Origin: Planctomycetota bacterium
GTDB lineage: Bacteria > Planctomycetota > Phycisphaerae > WQYP01
Assembly (NCBI GenBank): GCA_021818445.1
Contig: JAKAEB010000030.1
Span: 1-48,123, forward strand
DNA length: 48,123 bases
Direction of reading: 5' to 3'
Made by a program: the position numbers and the translations under genes. Below the pieces are notes generated by a model that was given only the letters and a program-made list of their open reading frames with translations, searched no databases and was not told the DNA's origin. This document shows, one piece after another, positions 26,718-35,213 of this stretch (the first letter of the stretch is position 1; the number at the start of each line of letters is the position of its first letter).

Positions 26718-27433
26718 ACGCTGGGGCAGATGCCGGGCGCATAGCATTGATTCTGGTGGCAAAGGAGGCGGTTGCCGGGCGCGTTAAAACGCGGCTGACC
26801 CCGCAACTTTCGGCGCAGAATGCGGCGCAAGTTTACCGGGTATTTCTGAAGCACGTGCGCCGTGTGTGCGAACAGACAGCAAATCGCGACCAGCATCTGC
26901 AATTGGTGCTGTTGTTTGACCCTCCTCATTCGATTGAATCGTGGCACGCGTGGTCTCGATGGTTGAAGGTCGCGCAGAGTGCCGGCGATCTGGGTGATCG
27001 GCTCAGGCAGGGGCAGAATACTTTGGCGGAAACGCATGCGGGTGGATGCCTATTTTTGGGGGCGGATGCACCGGAATTAACGACCGACCAACTCCTGTGG
27101 GCGGCGCGCGAGGTGCGGCGAGGTTACTGCATCATGATACCGTCGAACGATGGGGGATATGTGGTCATTGGAATGCCGACGGGTGGCCCGGCTCTTTTTG
27201 ATGGCATCACATGGAGCACCGCGATGGTGGCGGCCCAGACGCGCGAGGCGGCGACTCGGCAAGGGGCCGAAATGAAGGAGCTGCCCCCCGTAGCTGATAT
27301 TGATCATCCCGATGATCTGGCGAATCTGCTTGCCCGCCTGCAGAAATCGTCATCTTCAGCAGACATCACTCTGCGCCGGGAACTTATGCATGCGATCAGG
27401 CCAACAGGGGCGTCAGCCCTGTCGGAGCAATAA
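26696..27433 (+). CDS. TIGR04282-type (DUF2064) arsenosugar-associated transferase
   Basis: A nucleotidyl/glycosyltransferase-like protein of the DUF2064 family. The N-terminal ALILVAKEAVAGRVKTRLTP is the pyrophosphorylase-like signature; QSAGDLGDRLRQG, FLGADAPELT and PSNDGGYVVIGM follow. The ATG at 26696 has AGGA 8 bases upstream inside the preceding gene. It forms a two-gene plus-strand unit with the TIGR04283 gene, the usual pairing beside arsS. It is convergent, 9 bases apart, with the flavoprotein gene. Confidence 0.87.
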   Translation: MSDTQIVNAGADAGRIALILVAKEAVAGRVKTRLTPQLSAQNAAQVYRVFLKHVRRVCEQTANRDQHLQLVLLFDPPHSIESWHAWSRWLKVAQSAGDLGDRLRQGQNTLAETHAGGCLFLGADAPELTTDQLLWAAREVRRGYCIMIPSNDGGYVVIGMPTGGPALFDGITWSTAMVAAQTREAATRQGAEMKELPPVADIDHPDDLANLLARLQKSSSSADITLRRELMHAIRPTGASALSEQ

Positions 27434-27442
27434 CCGCCAGCA

Positions 27443-28969
27443 TTACCGGTTAAGTTTTAATATAAACCGCAATAGACCGGCCGTGCGGGGTGTCAGCCGC
27501 TGACGGTTGAATGCGTCGCCGGCGCGCTTAATAATTTCGGCCTGTGTGGGATACGGGTGAATTACCGATCCGAGCCTGCCCAATGGCACACCCGCCGTCA
27601 TGGCCACCGTCAATTCAGATATCATCTCTCCGGCGTGGGCTCCAACCAGTGTTGCGCCGAGGATGCGCCCCTTATTTTTATCCGCATACACCTTGAGAAA
27701 GCCCTCACCCTCACCATCAAGCACGGCGCGATCCACCGTATCCATGGGGATGTACACGGTTTGAATATCGCCGGGGTTACGCGCGGCGGCGGCGGCCGTC
27801 AAGCCGACATGGGCCACTTCCGGTGTCGTATAGGTACACCATGGGATCAGCAAACTGGAGGCCTTTTTCCGGCCGAAAAACAGGGCATTTTGTATGACGA
27901 TCCGCGCCAGCGCATCGGCGGCGTGCGTAAATTTATATTGGGAACAGACATCACCGGCCGCGAAAATCTTTTTGTTAGTGGTACGCAGACAGGCATCCAC
28001 CTTTACGCCTTGGCGAAGATCAAATTCCACACCCGCCGCCGATAAATTAAGGGCCTCCACATTGGGTGCCCGGCCCACGGCAATCAGTACCGCATCGGCG
28101 GAGATTTGCTCCGACGCACCTTGGCGGGTGAGTTCAATGAGAGATTGCGCCGCCTGCCTTTTTACGGCGGTTATTTTGGCATGGGTGATCACTTTCACAC
28201 CGTCCTGCCGCAGGCTCTCCTCGACGATTTTGCCCGCATCGGGGTCTTCACGCGGCAGTATGGTTGATCCATCGGTTAAGACGGTGACCGCCGAGCCAAG
28301 CCGCGCAAACGCCTGCGCCAACTCGCAGCCGATCGGCCCGGCCCCGATGACCACCATTTTCTCCGGCAGGGACGTCAGGGTGAAAATCGTCTCGTTGGTA
28401 AACGCTTTCGCTTCCGCCAAGCCGGGAATCGGGGGCAAAAAAGCCCGCGCACCGGAGGCAATAACCGCCCGCTTGAATGTGAGCCTTGCACCGGCGACTT
28501 CCACGGTGCTACCGTCAACAAATATTCCTGCGCCCATGAACACATCGACGCCGAGTTGCTTGAAGCGATCGGCAGAATCATGCGCACTGATATCGGCGCG
28601 CAAAGTTCGGAGGTGCTCCATCATGGCGGGAAAATCAGCAGGAGTACTATTTGGTGCAGAGGACGCTAGCCTGGCAAGCCGGCGCGAGTCGGCAACCAGC
28701 CGCGCTGCATGGATCAGCGCCTTGGACGGCACACAACCGACGTTTAGGCAGTCGCCACCCATCAACTCCTTTTCAATCAGTGCCACCTTGGCACCAAGCC
28801 CGGCGGCACCCGCGGCACAAACCAACCCCGCCGTCCCGCCCCCAATCACCACCATGTCATAACGTGATGCGGGGGTTGGATTAACCCAGCCTGCCGGGTG
28901 CACATTGGCGGCCAGACGTGCATCTTGCGCATCTCCATCAAGGATGGAGGGATGTTGGTATGTGGTCAT
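27443..28969 (-). CDS. Mercuric-reductase-like pyridine nucleotide-disulfide oxidoreductase
   Basis: A class-I flavin disulfide reductase: FAD loop VIGGGTAGLVCAAG (about 41-54), redox pair C74 and C79 in CLNVGCVPSK, NAD(P) loop VVIGAGPIGCELAQ, and FAD-ribose AAGDVC. The C-terminal dimer domain ends IHPYPTQAE, where the His is retained but the HPTxxE context of lipoamide dehydrogenase is altered. There is no NMerA heavy-metal domain and no C-terminal CysCys pair, so it is not a mercuric reductase proper. ATG 28969 has GGAG 5 bases upstream. The last gene of the arsM-arsS arm; such proteins are regular members of arsenosugar clusters, substrate unknown. Confidence 0.87.
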   Translation of the reverse strand: MTTYQHPSILDGDAQDARLAANVHPAGWVNPTPASRYDMVVIGGGTAGLVCAAGAAGLGAKVALIEKELMGGDCLNVGCVPSKALIHAARLVADSRRLARLASSAPNSTPADFPAMMEHLRTLRADISAHDSADRFKQLGVDVFMGAGIFVDGSTVEVAGARLTFKRAVIASGARAFLPPIPGLAEAKAFTNETIFTLTSLPEKMVVIGAGPIGCELAQAFARLGSAVTVLTDGSTILPREDPDAGKIVEESLRQDGVKVITHAKITAVKRQAAQSLIELTRQGASEQISADAVLIAVGRAPNVEALNLSAAGVEFDLRQGVKVDACLRTTNKKIFAAGDVCSQYKFTHAADALARIVIQNALFFGRKKASSLLIPWCTYTTPEVAHVGLTAAAAARNPGDIQTVYIPMDTVDRAVLDGEGEGFLKVYADKNKGRILGATLVGAHAGEMISELTVAMTAGVPLGRLGSVIHPYPTQAEIIKRAGDAFNRQRLTPRTAGLLRFILKLNR

Positions 28970-29017
28970 GAACGCTCCAACTCATTATTTGGCGGTACTT
29001 CGCTGGTTCCCAAAAGT

Positions 29018-30598
29018 TCAGGATGGCCGATTGGTGATGTTGTCCATGTTCCAATCGTAGCTCTTATAGACGATGGTGGGCGGATGCCCGGCTGTAAGTT
29101 CCGCCGCGACCTGCTTGTTGAAGCGGGCGACAAATTTCATAACCGACCCGGCCGCCTGTGTGAAATCCCCGCTGTACCAGTCATAAATGCGTGTGAGATG
29201 CAGTGTTTTGCCATTGGCTGACAGCCGTACCCAGCGCGGGGTATTGTTGACCAGTTCAGCCTGCGACTGCAGTTGCGCATTAATGGTGGCCGCCTCATAG
29301 GCATCCTGCCGGAGCGGGGGGCAGCCAATGGAAGCGCAATTGATGCAGAAGTGGATGCGTGGGTCGGCAAAATCCTTGCGGAGCATCAGTTCAATCTGAT
29401 CCAGGCTGTAGAGTTTGCCGCCGATATTCCAATGCACATAAACCCACCGTGCCGATGAGGGAATGTCCATAATGGACTTTATGTGCGGATAGTATTTCAG
29501 CATCAGGTGAAGCGTAAAGGCGTTGTAGGCGTTGATGAGCAGGGCCAATTTATTATTGCGGCCCAATGCGGCAAACGGTGCCTTGGCTAATGCGGCAAGG
29601 TAGGCATTGAGATTTTGTGGGTGAGCCGCCAAACCCTTGTAATCCACCCAGCCGCCCTTGTGCACATAGCGGCTCACCACTTTGTTGAAAAGGGCATTGC
29701 TGAACTGAGGCCCGTGCGGATTGGATTTGAATTTGTTTACCAGTTTGACTGGCGGCGGTCCGAATATTCCGGAAAGCACATTACGGTTTACCCATGAGCA
29801 GGCCGTAAGCGTCAGCATGAGGCCGGCGGCGAGGGCCAAAATAATGGGGCGCTTCCAGGTTGCATGGGGCGCGGAGGCGGTTGCGGTGTTGCCGGTCATA
29901 TCGGTTACTCCTTCTTCAGACGCCAGAGCTTTCTTGGCAAGACGCGTGATGTAAACGGTAACAATCAAGATCAATGCCAGTCCCACGCCCACCAGCACCC
30001 AATGCAGGACACTGCTGGATTTTCCACTTCCGGCGGCCTGGCTGGCCGCATACCCCAGATACACATAAAGCAGCGTGCCGGGCAACATGAAAACCCAACT
30101 TACCAGCGTGTATTGCCAAAAGCCGATGGAGGTAAGACCAAAAAAATAATTACTTAAATTAAACGGTACCACCGGCGAAAGGCGCAGCAGTGCGACGATC
30201 TTGGGGCCGTTTTTTCCGATGGCTCGATCGATGGCGGCAAATTTTGGTTTTCCTTTGGTGGCCCGTTCCACCGAGCCGCGAAAGGCATACCGCCCAAGGA
30301 CATACGCCCCGGCGGCACCAATCGTCGCCCCGATCGATACCACCAGAGTACCGACAATCGGGCCATAAAGGACACCCGCCAGAAGCGTCAATGCCGAGCC
30401 AGGAATCAGCAAAATGGCAGCTACCACGTAGATGCCGACGTAAATTAATATCCCAAGGATACCCATGGACGCCAGATACGTTTGCAGTTTATCAATGCCT
30501 GTACCAACAGGGATGATGCGAAAGAGCACAATCAGGCACGCAATAATCACCGCGGCGGAAAGCCATTGCACCAATGATTTAGATTTGGAAGATTGCAT
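29018..30598 (-). CDS. TVP38/TMEM64 membrane domain fused to DUF547 lipoprotein domain
   Basis: Residues 1-220 are a TVP38/TMEM64 (DedA-like SNARE-associated) membrane domain: IPGSALTLLAGVLYGP, LLRLSPVVPFNLSNYFFG and PGTLLYVYLG. Residues from about 265 on form a DUF547 domain: WVDYKGL, LALLINAYNAFTLHLML, and HFCINCASIGCPPLR. Between them is a complete lipoprotein signal: a Met followed by basic residues, a hydrophobic run and LTAC. That Met (29899) has AAGGAG 8 bases upstream (29908-29913), so the DUF547 part is very probably also made alone as a lipoprotein (29018-29899, 293 residues). A TAA one frame over, just past the ribosome-binding site, is where a separate TVP38 gene would end. I start at ATG 30598 with GGGTGA upstream; GTG at 30607 is an alternative. 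Confidence 0.82.
   Translation of the reverse strand: MQSSKSKSLVQWLSAAVIIACLIVLFRIIPVGTGIDKLQTYLASMGILGILIYVGIYVVAAILLIPGSALTLLAGVLYGPIVGTLVVSIGATIGAAGAYVLGRYAFRGSVERATKGKPKFAAIDRAIGKNGPKIVALLRLSPVVPFNLSNYFFGLTSIGFWQYTLVSWVFMLPGTLLYVYLGYAASQAAGSGKSSSVLHWVLVGVGLALILIVTVYITRLAKKALASEEGVTDMTGNTATASAPHATWKRPIILALAAGLMLTLTACSWVNRNVLSGIFGPPPVKLVNKFKSNPHGPQFSNALFNKVVSRYVHKGGWVDYKGLAAHPQNLNAYLAALAKAPFAALGRNNKLALLINAYNAFTLHLMLKYYPHIKSIMDIPSSARWVYVHWNIGGKLYSLDQIELMLRKDFADPRIHFCINCASIGCPPLRQDAYEAATINAQLQSQAELVNNTPRWVRLSANGKTLHLTRIYDWYSGDFTQAAGSVMKFVARFNKQVAAELTAGHPPTIVYKSYDWNMDNITNRPS
29899..29913 (-). promoter_or_regulatory. Internal ribosome-binding site for the DUF547 lipoprotein
   Basis: AAGGAG at 29908-29913 followed, after 8 bases, by ATG at 29897-29899 in the frame of the fused gene. 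The Met begins a textbook lipoprotein signal ending LTAC, so translation very likely also begins here. Confidence 0.65.
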
Positions 30599-30848
30599 AA
30601 GTGTCACCCATTTAAATCAGCTACCCCAGGAGCCTGTCCGAGTACGCAGCATTGGTCGCAGGCATCGATCAATACTTACAAAATAGCCTCGGAAAATGTA
30701 TCGGTGCGAAGACCGCAAGACGGCAGGCGGACCCGCTGGCAACAGTCGCATGCCCGCACGCGCCCTGGCGATGGGCATGGGCCGGCAATCGCAGCCATCG
30801 GGGCATCTCGTTTTGTCGGCTCTGCATCGGCCCGAATCGCCCTGCCCA

Positions 30849-31877
30849 TCAAGCGGCGTTGCAACGGGGCTTTGCCGATGATGCCGCTGACGCCTCGCTC
30901 TTGTCGGCTAAACTGCCGCCGCAGGATGACCCACAACCGGCAGTGCAACCGAAGCAATGATCACCGGTAATAATGGTTCGCGCCAAAAATGCGCGCGGGT
31001 CGAAATTTTGAATATGCCCCGCCCGGGATGGCAGGCCGAGCGCATAATTGAAATCGCAATCATAAATGGTGCCATCCCAACCGACATGCAATTGGTGGCG
31101 GCACATTAACTTTTCCACGGTGGCGGCATTGAAACTGGCTTGCAGCAAATGTTCGTAACTTTCGGCTTTGCCCTGCCGGGCCAGATCGTGCATGAATCGG
31201 CCAATCGGCAAATTGGTAATGGTGTAGAGCCGGGTAAAATGAATGCCAAAATGACTGGCCAACTCGCGACGATAGACCGCTTCAAGCTCTTGCTGATCAG
31301 GCGGCAAAGATGGCCCACCAGGGTTATAAACCAGATCAAGCGGGAGATCTTCCCGCACGCCGTAACCCACGGCATTCAGCTTCTGAAGCACCTCCACACT
31401 TTCCTGATATACATGTTTACCGCGCTGCCGGTCTACATTGGTTTCCAGATAACACGGTAGCGACGCCACGAGATGAATATGACGCCGGGCGTAAAATTCC
31501 GGCATGTCGTGGTATCCATCTTCAAGCATGATGGTCAGGTTGGTTCTTACCATCACCTGAAACTTTTTACCCAGCGCAGCATCAACAAACTGCCTGAAAT
31601 GCGGGTGCATCTCTGGTGCCCCGCCGGTGATGTCGATCGTGGTGGACTGGGCACGAGTGGCGGCATCCAGCACCTGTTCCATCGTCTCCCACGTCATTTC
31701 CTCGCGCCGGGATGGCGACGACTCCACATGACAGTGCCGACAGGCCAAATTGCACCGCAGACCGATATTTACCTGCAAGGTTTCTATGCTCAGCCCGCCG
31801 AAATGCTCGACGCCCGCCGATTGCAGCCGCTGATCAAAACGGTTGGGGTTTACTGAATCGACCACCGATAGTTTCAT
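30849..31877 (-). CDS. arsS: Arsenosugar biosynthesis radical SAM protein ArsS
   Basis: A radical-SAM enzyme with the [4Fe-4S] motif C42-x3-C46-x2-C49 (RCNLACRHCHVE), the SAM-contact DITGGAPEMHP, and the C-terminal DUF3641-type domain: LHVGWDGTIYDCDFN and the Cys-rich tail HCFGCTAGCGSSCGG. ArsS adds the 5'-deoxyadenosyl group of SAM to a dimethylarsenic compound, the committed step of arsenosugar synthesis. I chose ATG 31877 (AAGGAA upstream); the frame is open to 31937. Here C315 occupies a tail position that in some homologues is reported as selenocysteine. A short Ser/Ala-rich extension ends the protein. It lies 75 bases after arsM. Confidence 0.92.
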   Translation of the reverse strand: MKLSVVDSVNPNRFDQRLQSAGVEHFGGLSIETLQVNIGLRCNLACRHCHVESSPSRREEMTWETMEQVLDAATRAQSTTIDITGGAPEMHPHFRQFVDAALGKKFQVMVRTNLTIMLEDGYHDMPEFYARRHIHLVASLPCYLETNVDRQRGKHVYQESVEVLQKLNAVGYGVREDLPLDLVYNPGGPSLPPDQQELEAVYRRELASHFGIHFTRLYTITNLPIGRFMHDLARQGKAESYEHLLQASFNAATVEKLMCRHQLHVGWDGTIYDCDFNYALGLPSRAGHIQNFDPRAFLARTIITGDHCFGCTAGCGSSCGGSLADKSEASAASSAKPRCNAA

Positions 31878-31952
31878 CCAATTATTCCTTCTTGTGTGCC
31901 AGCTTACCAACAGTCGGAACGACGGCAAGCACGGCATTACCCGTCTCGACTT

Positions 31953-33119
31953 CTAACAGCATCCGTCGTCCGTGCAGCTTGCGCCGCCCTGCATTGTTGC
32001 ATCATATTCCAGCCCTTTGGTCTGCCGAGGATGCCGCAGCGCGGCTGCTTTGCAGTCAAACGGTTTGGCCTCGTCTACAGGTATATCAACCCGTGGCGGC
32101 ACCGGAAATAGACTCCTGGCGTATGGCCCATCGGGATGAGTCATGATGTGAAAAGTTTTATCGCAGACCGCCATCGGCTTGCCACGCACCAGAACATGCC
32201 CGTCATCATCCACCACCTGTTTCCACGGCCCGGCGTAAATCACAGCCTGACCGCGCTCCAGGCACGGGCCCTGTTTTCCCTTGCGGGCCACGACGGTGAC
32301 ACTGCGGAATTCTATACCGCGAACGGTTCTCCATGGCTGGGCGTCGCGTTTTACCAGTTCAATGCCAAAAAATCCCGCCTGCTCAAACGCCTGCAAAAAC
32401 AAATCTTCCCGCATCGCCCCGCTGACGCAACCGGACCAGAGATCAGGATCACGCTGCAATTCCTCCGGTACATCCTCATCGCTGACAATATCGCTGATGG
32501 CCGCACGACCACCTACTTTCAGCACGCGGAAAATTTCGCCAAAGAGACGTGGTTTATCTTCCGACCGCACCAGATTTAATACGCAGTTGGAAATTACAGC
32601 GTCAACCGATTCATCAGCCACCAGTGGCCGCTGACGCTTCTGCAGCAACTGATGCTGCTCAAACCGATTCAGATCGGCGAGACCATGGATGGGATGGTCT
32701 TTCAGATAGGCCTGAGTTTCAGCGAGATCAAGCTGCAAATCCTGAATCATGCCCTTACGAAATTCAACATTGCTGTAGCCGATACGGTCGGCCACCATCG
32801 ACTGGTTTTTACGCGCCAAGGCCAGCATATCGTCATTCATATCCACGCCGATGACGTGGCCGGCAGGCCCGACAACCTGCGCTGCAATAAAACAGATTTT
32901 TCCGCCTCCGCTGCCCAAATCCAGCACGGTGTCGCCCGGGCGGAGAAATTCCGCCGGGTTGCCGCATCCGTAATCGCGTTCCAGAATTTCTGCCGGTATG
33001 GCCTTGAGATATTGAGGGTCATAGGAGACGGGGCAACACAAACTTTCCTGCCGGGCAAGGGCGGCGGCCGAATAGGTGCTGCGAACCGAATCTTCAACGC
33101 TGATCATACCGCTGGTCAT
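31953..33119 (-). CDS. arsM: Arsenite methyltransferase ArsM, arsenosugar type
   Basis: A SAM-dependent arsenic(III) methyltransferase. The SAM loop is DTVLDLGSGGGKICF (about 63-77), with GVDMNDDML as motif II. The arsenic-binding Cys trio is apparent at C52 (DYGCGNP), C179 (SNCVLNL) and C231 (SGCVSG), besides a CysCys at 28-29. The C-terminal third, about 100 residues beyond the methyltransferase fold, ends SCTDDGCC, as in the longer ArsM forms coupled to arsS. The ATG at 33119 has GGAG 7 bases upstream and is preferred to the frame start at 33170. It is the first intact gene of the arm arsM-arsS-TVP38/DUF547-flavoprotein. Confidence 0.9.
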   Translation of the reverse strand: MTSGMISVEDSVRSTYSAAALARQESLCCPVSYDPQYLKAIPAEILERDYGCGNPAEFLRPGDTVLDLGSGGGKICFIAAQVVGPAGHVIGVDMNDDMLALARKNQSMVADRIGYSNVEFRKGMIQDLQLDLAETQAYLKDHPIHGLADLNRFEQHQLLQKRQRPLVADESVDAVISNCVLNLVRSEDKPRLFGEIFRVLKVGGRAAISDIVSDEDVPEELQRDPDLWSGCVSGAMREDLFLQAFEQAGFFGIELVKRDAQPWRTVRGIEFRSVTVVARKGKQGPCLERGQAVIYAGPWKQVVDDDGHVLVRGKPMAVCDKTFHIMTHPDGPYARSLFPVPPRVDIPVDEAKPFDCKAAALRHPRQTKGLEYDATMQGGASCTDDGCC

Positions 33120-33181
33120 TAAAAATCTCCTGTCCAGAGCCGCCCGGTATCGGATTTTATCCGTCGGCACCCATCAATGGG

Positions 33182-33529
33182 TCAATTCCACCCGTGCGGT
33201 TTCCGGCAGATACATCCATGTAATGAATGTCGCCGCCCCCATCGATCGGCCGCATGCACTAAGGCTAATCCGCCGATGAGCATGCTGACAAACACGGCAG
33301 CCAGCATCATACCCACCGCCGCAGACGTCAATTTAAGTTGTGATTTCATGTCCAGAAGGGCAATGGCGGCAATAAAGTTGTTGTACCCGGAGAGAAACAA
33401 CCCCAAAAATGCCACCATCAGAATGCTGCGTCGATCCCTATGGTTCATGTTCATACCCGGCGTGTCGGGCTGTCCATTCATACACACCTCATCATCCGGT
33501 TGCGCCTCCAACATAACTGTTTCCGCCAT
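33182..33529 (-). pseudogene. Truncated MFS transporter gene
   Basis: Only the first part of a major-facilitator transporter: a soluble N-terminus, helix 1 (ILMVAFLGLFLSGYNNF), helix 2 (VGMMLAAVFVSMLIGGLAL) and motif A (ADRWGRR). The protein then ends after about 15 unrelated residues, where an intact MFS protein would have ten more helices. The remainder is not found nearby. It lies directly upstream of arsM on the same strand, so it may be the relic of an arsenic-compound exporter; that is inference. Confidence 0.65.
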
Positions 33530-33750
33530 TACCCTTTACGGCCATCAAGGCCGAATTGGATTTGACCGGAAGCCCACTTTACCGCTGAAACGCTGCTTCA
33601 GGCCGACGCCATCGCCTATTGGCAGCCGCTTGGTTGGTTGGTCGCGCTTTGGGCCGATTTCTTACAAGCATCGCACGGCGTGGCGGAATGCACCCGATGC
33701 AGGGCGTCGGGCCGTCGGCGACTCTGATGAAGATGAGTACAAAAACGCCG

Positions 33751-34029
33751 CTATCGGATGACTTTGCGGATTCTCTCTTTTGCGTCTTCCGGCAGCCCGT
33801 CGGCATCGCGTTCAGTCGGATGATCGGTTGGAGGTACGGCACCTGCACGGCGGGCTACCGCATCAATCAGGGCCAACTGCTGATCAACGAATCGGCATCC
33901 CGCACAAATCAGCAGGTGAAAACCCAAGGCGAAACGATCATACAGCCCGAGCTTACCGCCACTGAGCCGACGGGATGTCATTTCTGATGCCACATGGCAA
34001 TTAAATAATTTGGGTAAGCGAAACGCCAT
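33751..34029 (-). CDS. Zinc-finger anti-sigma factor-like protein
   Basis: A 92-residue protein with C11 and an H38-x3-C42-x2-C45 site (HLLICAGC), the pattern of the zf-HC2 anti-sigma zinc finger. There is no membrane helix, so it would be a soluble, perhaps redox-sensitive, anti-sigma factor. Its ATG follows the sigma-factor stop without a gap (TAAATG), so they are translationally coupled. Confidence 0.75.
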   Translation of the reverse strand: MAFRLPKLFNCHVASEMTSRRLSGGKLGLYDRFALGFHLLICAGCRFVDQQLALIDAVARRAGAVPPTDHPTERDADGLPEDAKERIRKVIR

Positions 34030-34617
34030 TTATTTCCCGACACCTTTTTTATCGAGACAATCACGCAGTCGTAAACGCGCCCGGTGCAGTAACACATAGA
34101 GATTGGTCGCCGAGACGCCCAAAGTTTTACACACCTCACCCGAATCGCCATCATCCATGACACAGAGGGTAAATGCACCCCGCTGAAGGTCCGGTAACGC
34201 ATCAATACATTGTGCAAGCATGTGTTCAAGTTCAGATTCCATGGCGGCATCCTGCGGATTGATTTTCCAGCGATGCGGCATCTGTTTCCAATTGCCAATG
34301 GACGCGAACATATTGTCCACCATGGTATCGTCGGGAAGAGATTCGGTCGTCTGGTGGTACGCCTGTCGCAGGTGATCAAGAATCTTGTGCTTCAGTATTC
34401 CCACAAGCCAGGATGAAAACTCGCTGTCTCCCCGGAAAGAATCCTTTGATTTCAGGGCGGCAAGCAGCGTCTCCTGCACCAACTCTTCGCATGCGGTTTG
34501 ATCGCGCAGACGCTTTCGGGCAACGGAGTAGAGCAAATCACCAAATTGGTCCACCCACATTTCCGCTGGCGGCATTGAAGTGGGTGCTGATTGGCTCGGT
34601 GGGACCGATTCCGGCAT
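34030..34617 (-). CDS. ECF-type RNA polymerase sigma factor
   Basis: Sigma-70 region 2 (ACEELVQETLLAALKSKDSF, EFSSWLVGILKHKILDHLR) and region 4 (LPDLQRGAFTLCVMDDGDSG, TLGVSATNLYVLLHRARLRLRDCL) in 195 residues, with an unusually long linker of about 60 residues between them. The ATG at 34617 has GGGG 9 bases upstream; the frame extends to 34692 without family likeness. It is paired with the zinc-finger protein at 33751. Its own regulon might include nearby genes, but no promoter consensus can be recognised here. Confidence 0.86.
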   Translation of the reverse strand: MPESVPPSQSAPTSMPPAEMWVDQFGDLLYSVARKRLRDQTACEELVQETLLAALKSKDSFRGDSEFSSWLVGILKHKILDHLRQAYHQTTESLPDDTMVDNMFASIGNWKQMPHRWKINPQDAAMESELEHMLAQCIDALPDLQRGAFTLCVMDDGDSGEVCKTLGVSATNLYVLLHRARLRLRDCLDKKGVGK

Positions 34618-34798
34618 CACGTATACCCCATTGCATGAACTTCTTCCGTGTCCGCGTCCAGCGATAGTAATAGAGAGCAGATTCGGCGGCAACTAACCAT
34701 CCACCTGCCCGAGCGATCTTCGATCGCTCTATATGACCGGCTGCTGAGTTACGCCAATATCGACTACACGCGTTACGAGGCAAATTCGTGCCTGTCCG

Positions 34799-35065
34799 TC
34801 ACATCGCATCGATCATATCACCCACGCTGCCAAGTTCCTCGTGTGTGACGATATTTTTTGCCAGCAGCACGCGTGTCAAAGCGCCGATACAAAGTTTCAG
34901 CTTATGATTTTCATCCGACAACTGCTGCATGGCTTGCGCCTGCGATGCGGCGGACTGCTGGTTATTCTGGAAATAGGCGTGCAATGAGGACACCTCACGC
35001 TCCAGATCGTCCAGATTCATTTGCGTGCCCCAATCGCCAAGCAATAGCGTGCGTCCCCAGCCCAT
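34799..35065 (-). CDS. Small coiled-coil hypothetical protein
   Basis: 88 residues, no family that I can name. The centre (LEREVSSLHAYFQ through LSDENHKLKLCIGALTRVLL) is a Gln-rich coiled coil; a helical C-terminal segment THEELGSVGDMID resembles the end of many small cytosolic regulators. A very strong ribosome-binding site, AAGGAGG, lies 6 bases before the ATG at 35065, so the gene is probably real and well translated; the frame start at 35089 is less likely. Confidence 0.65.
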   Translation of the reverse strand: MGWGRTLLLGDWGTQMNLDDLEREVSSLHAYFQNNQQSAASQAQAMQQLSDENHKLKLCIGALTRVLLAKNIVTHEELGSVGDMIDAM

Positions 35066-35213
35066 GGATGACCTCCTTAAATTTTTCATTTTTTTCAGGG
35101 GGTGCGAAACGCCGCTCGCTCCAACACCACATGAGTTTCTGTCGGGAAGATAGCATCGCCATGGTCACCATGCAAGCCTTTTGTCAGGCCTTAACAGCCA
35201 CCGCCTTTTACCT

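Noticed and set aside
27894..28862. 322-codon plus-strand frame opposite the flavoprotein gene
   Set aside because: The minus strand encodes all motifs of a flavin disulfide reductase; the plus frame is Ser/Ala/Thr-rich shadow.
28170..28970. Calling the flavoprotein a true mercuric reductase (merA)
   Set aside because: It lacks the NMerA domain and the C-terminal Cys pair needed for Hg(II); no merR or merT is nearby.
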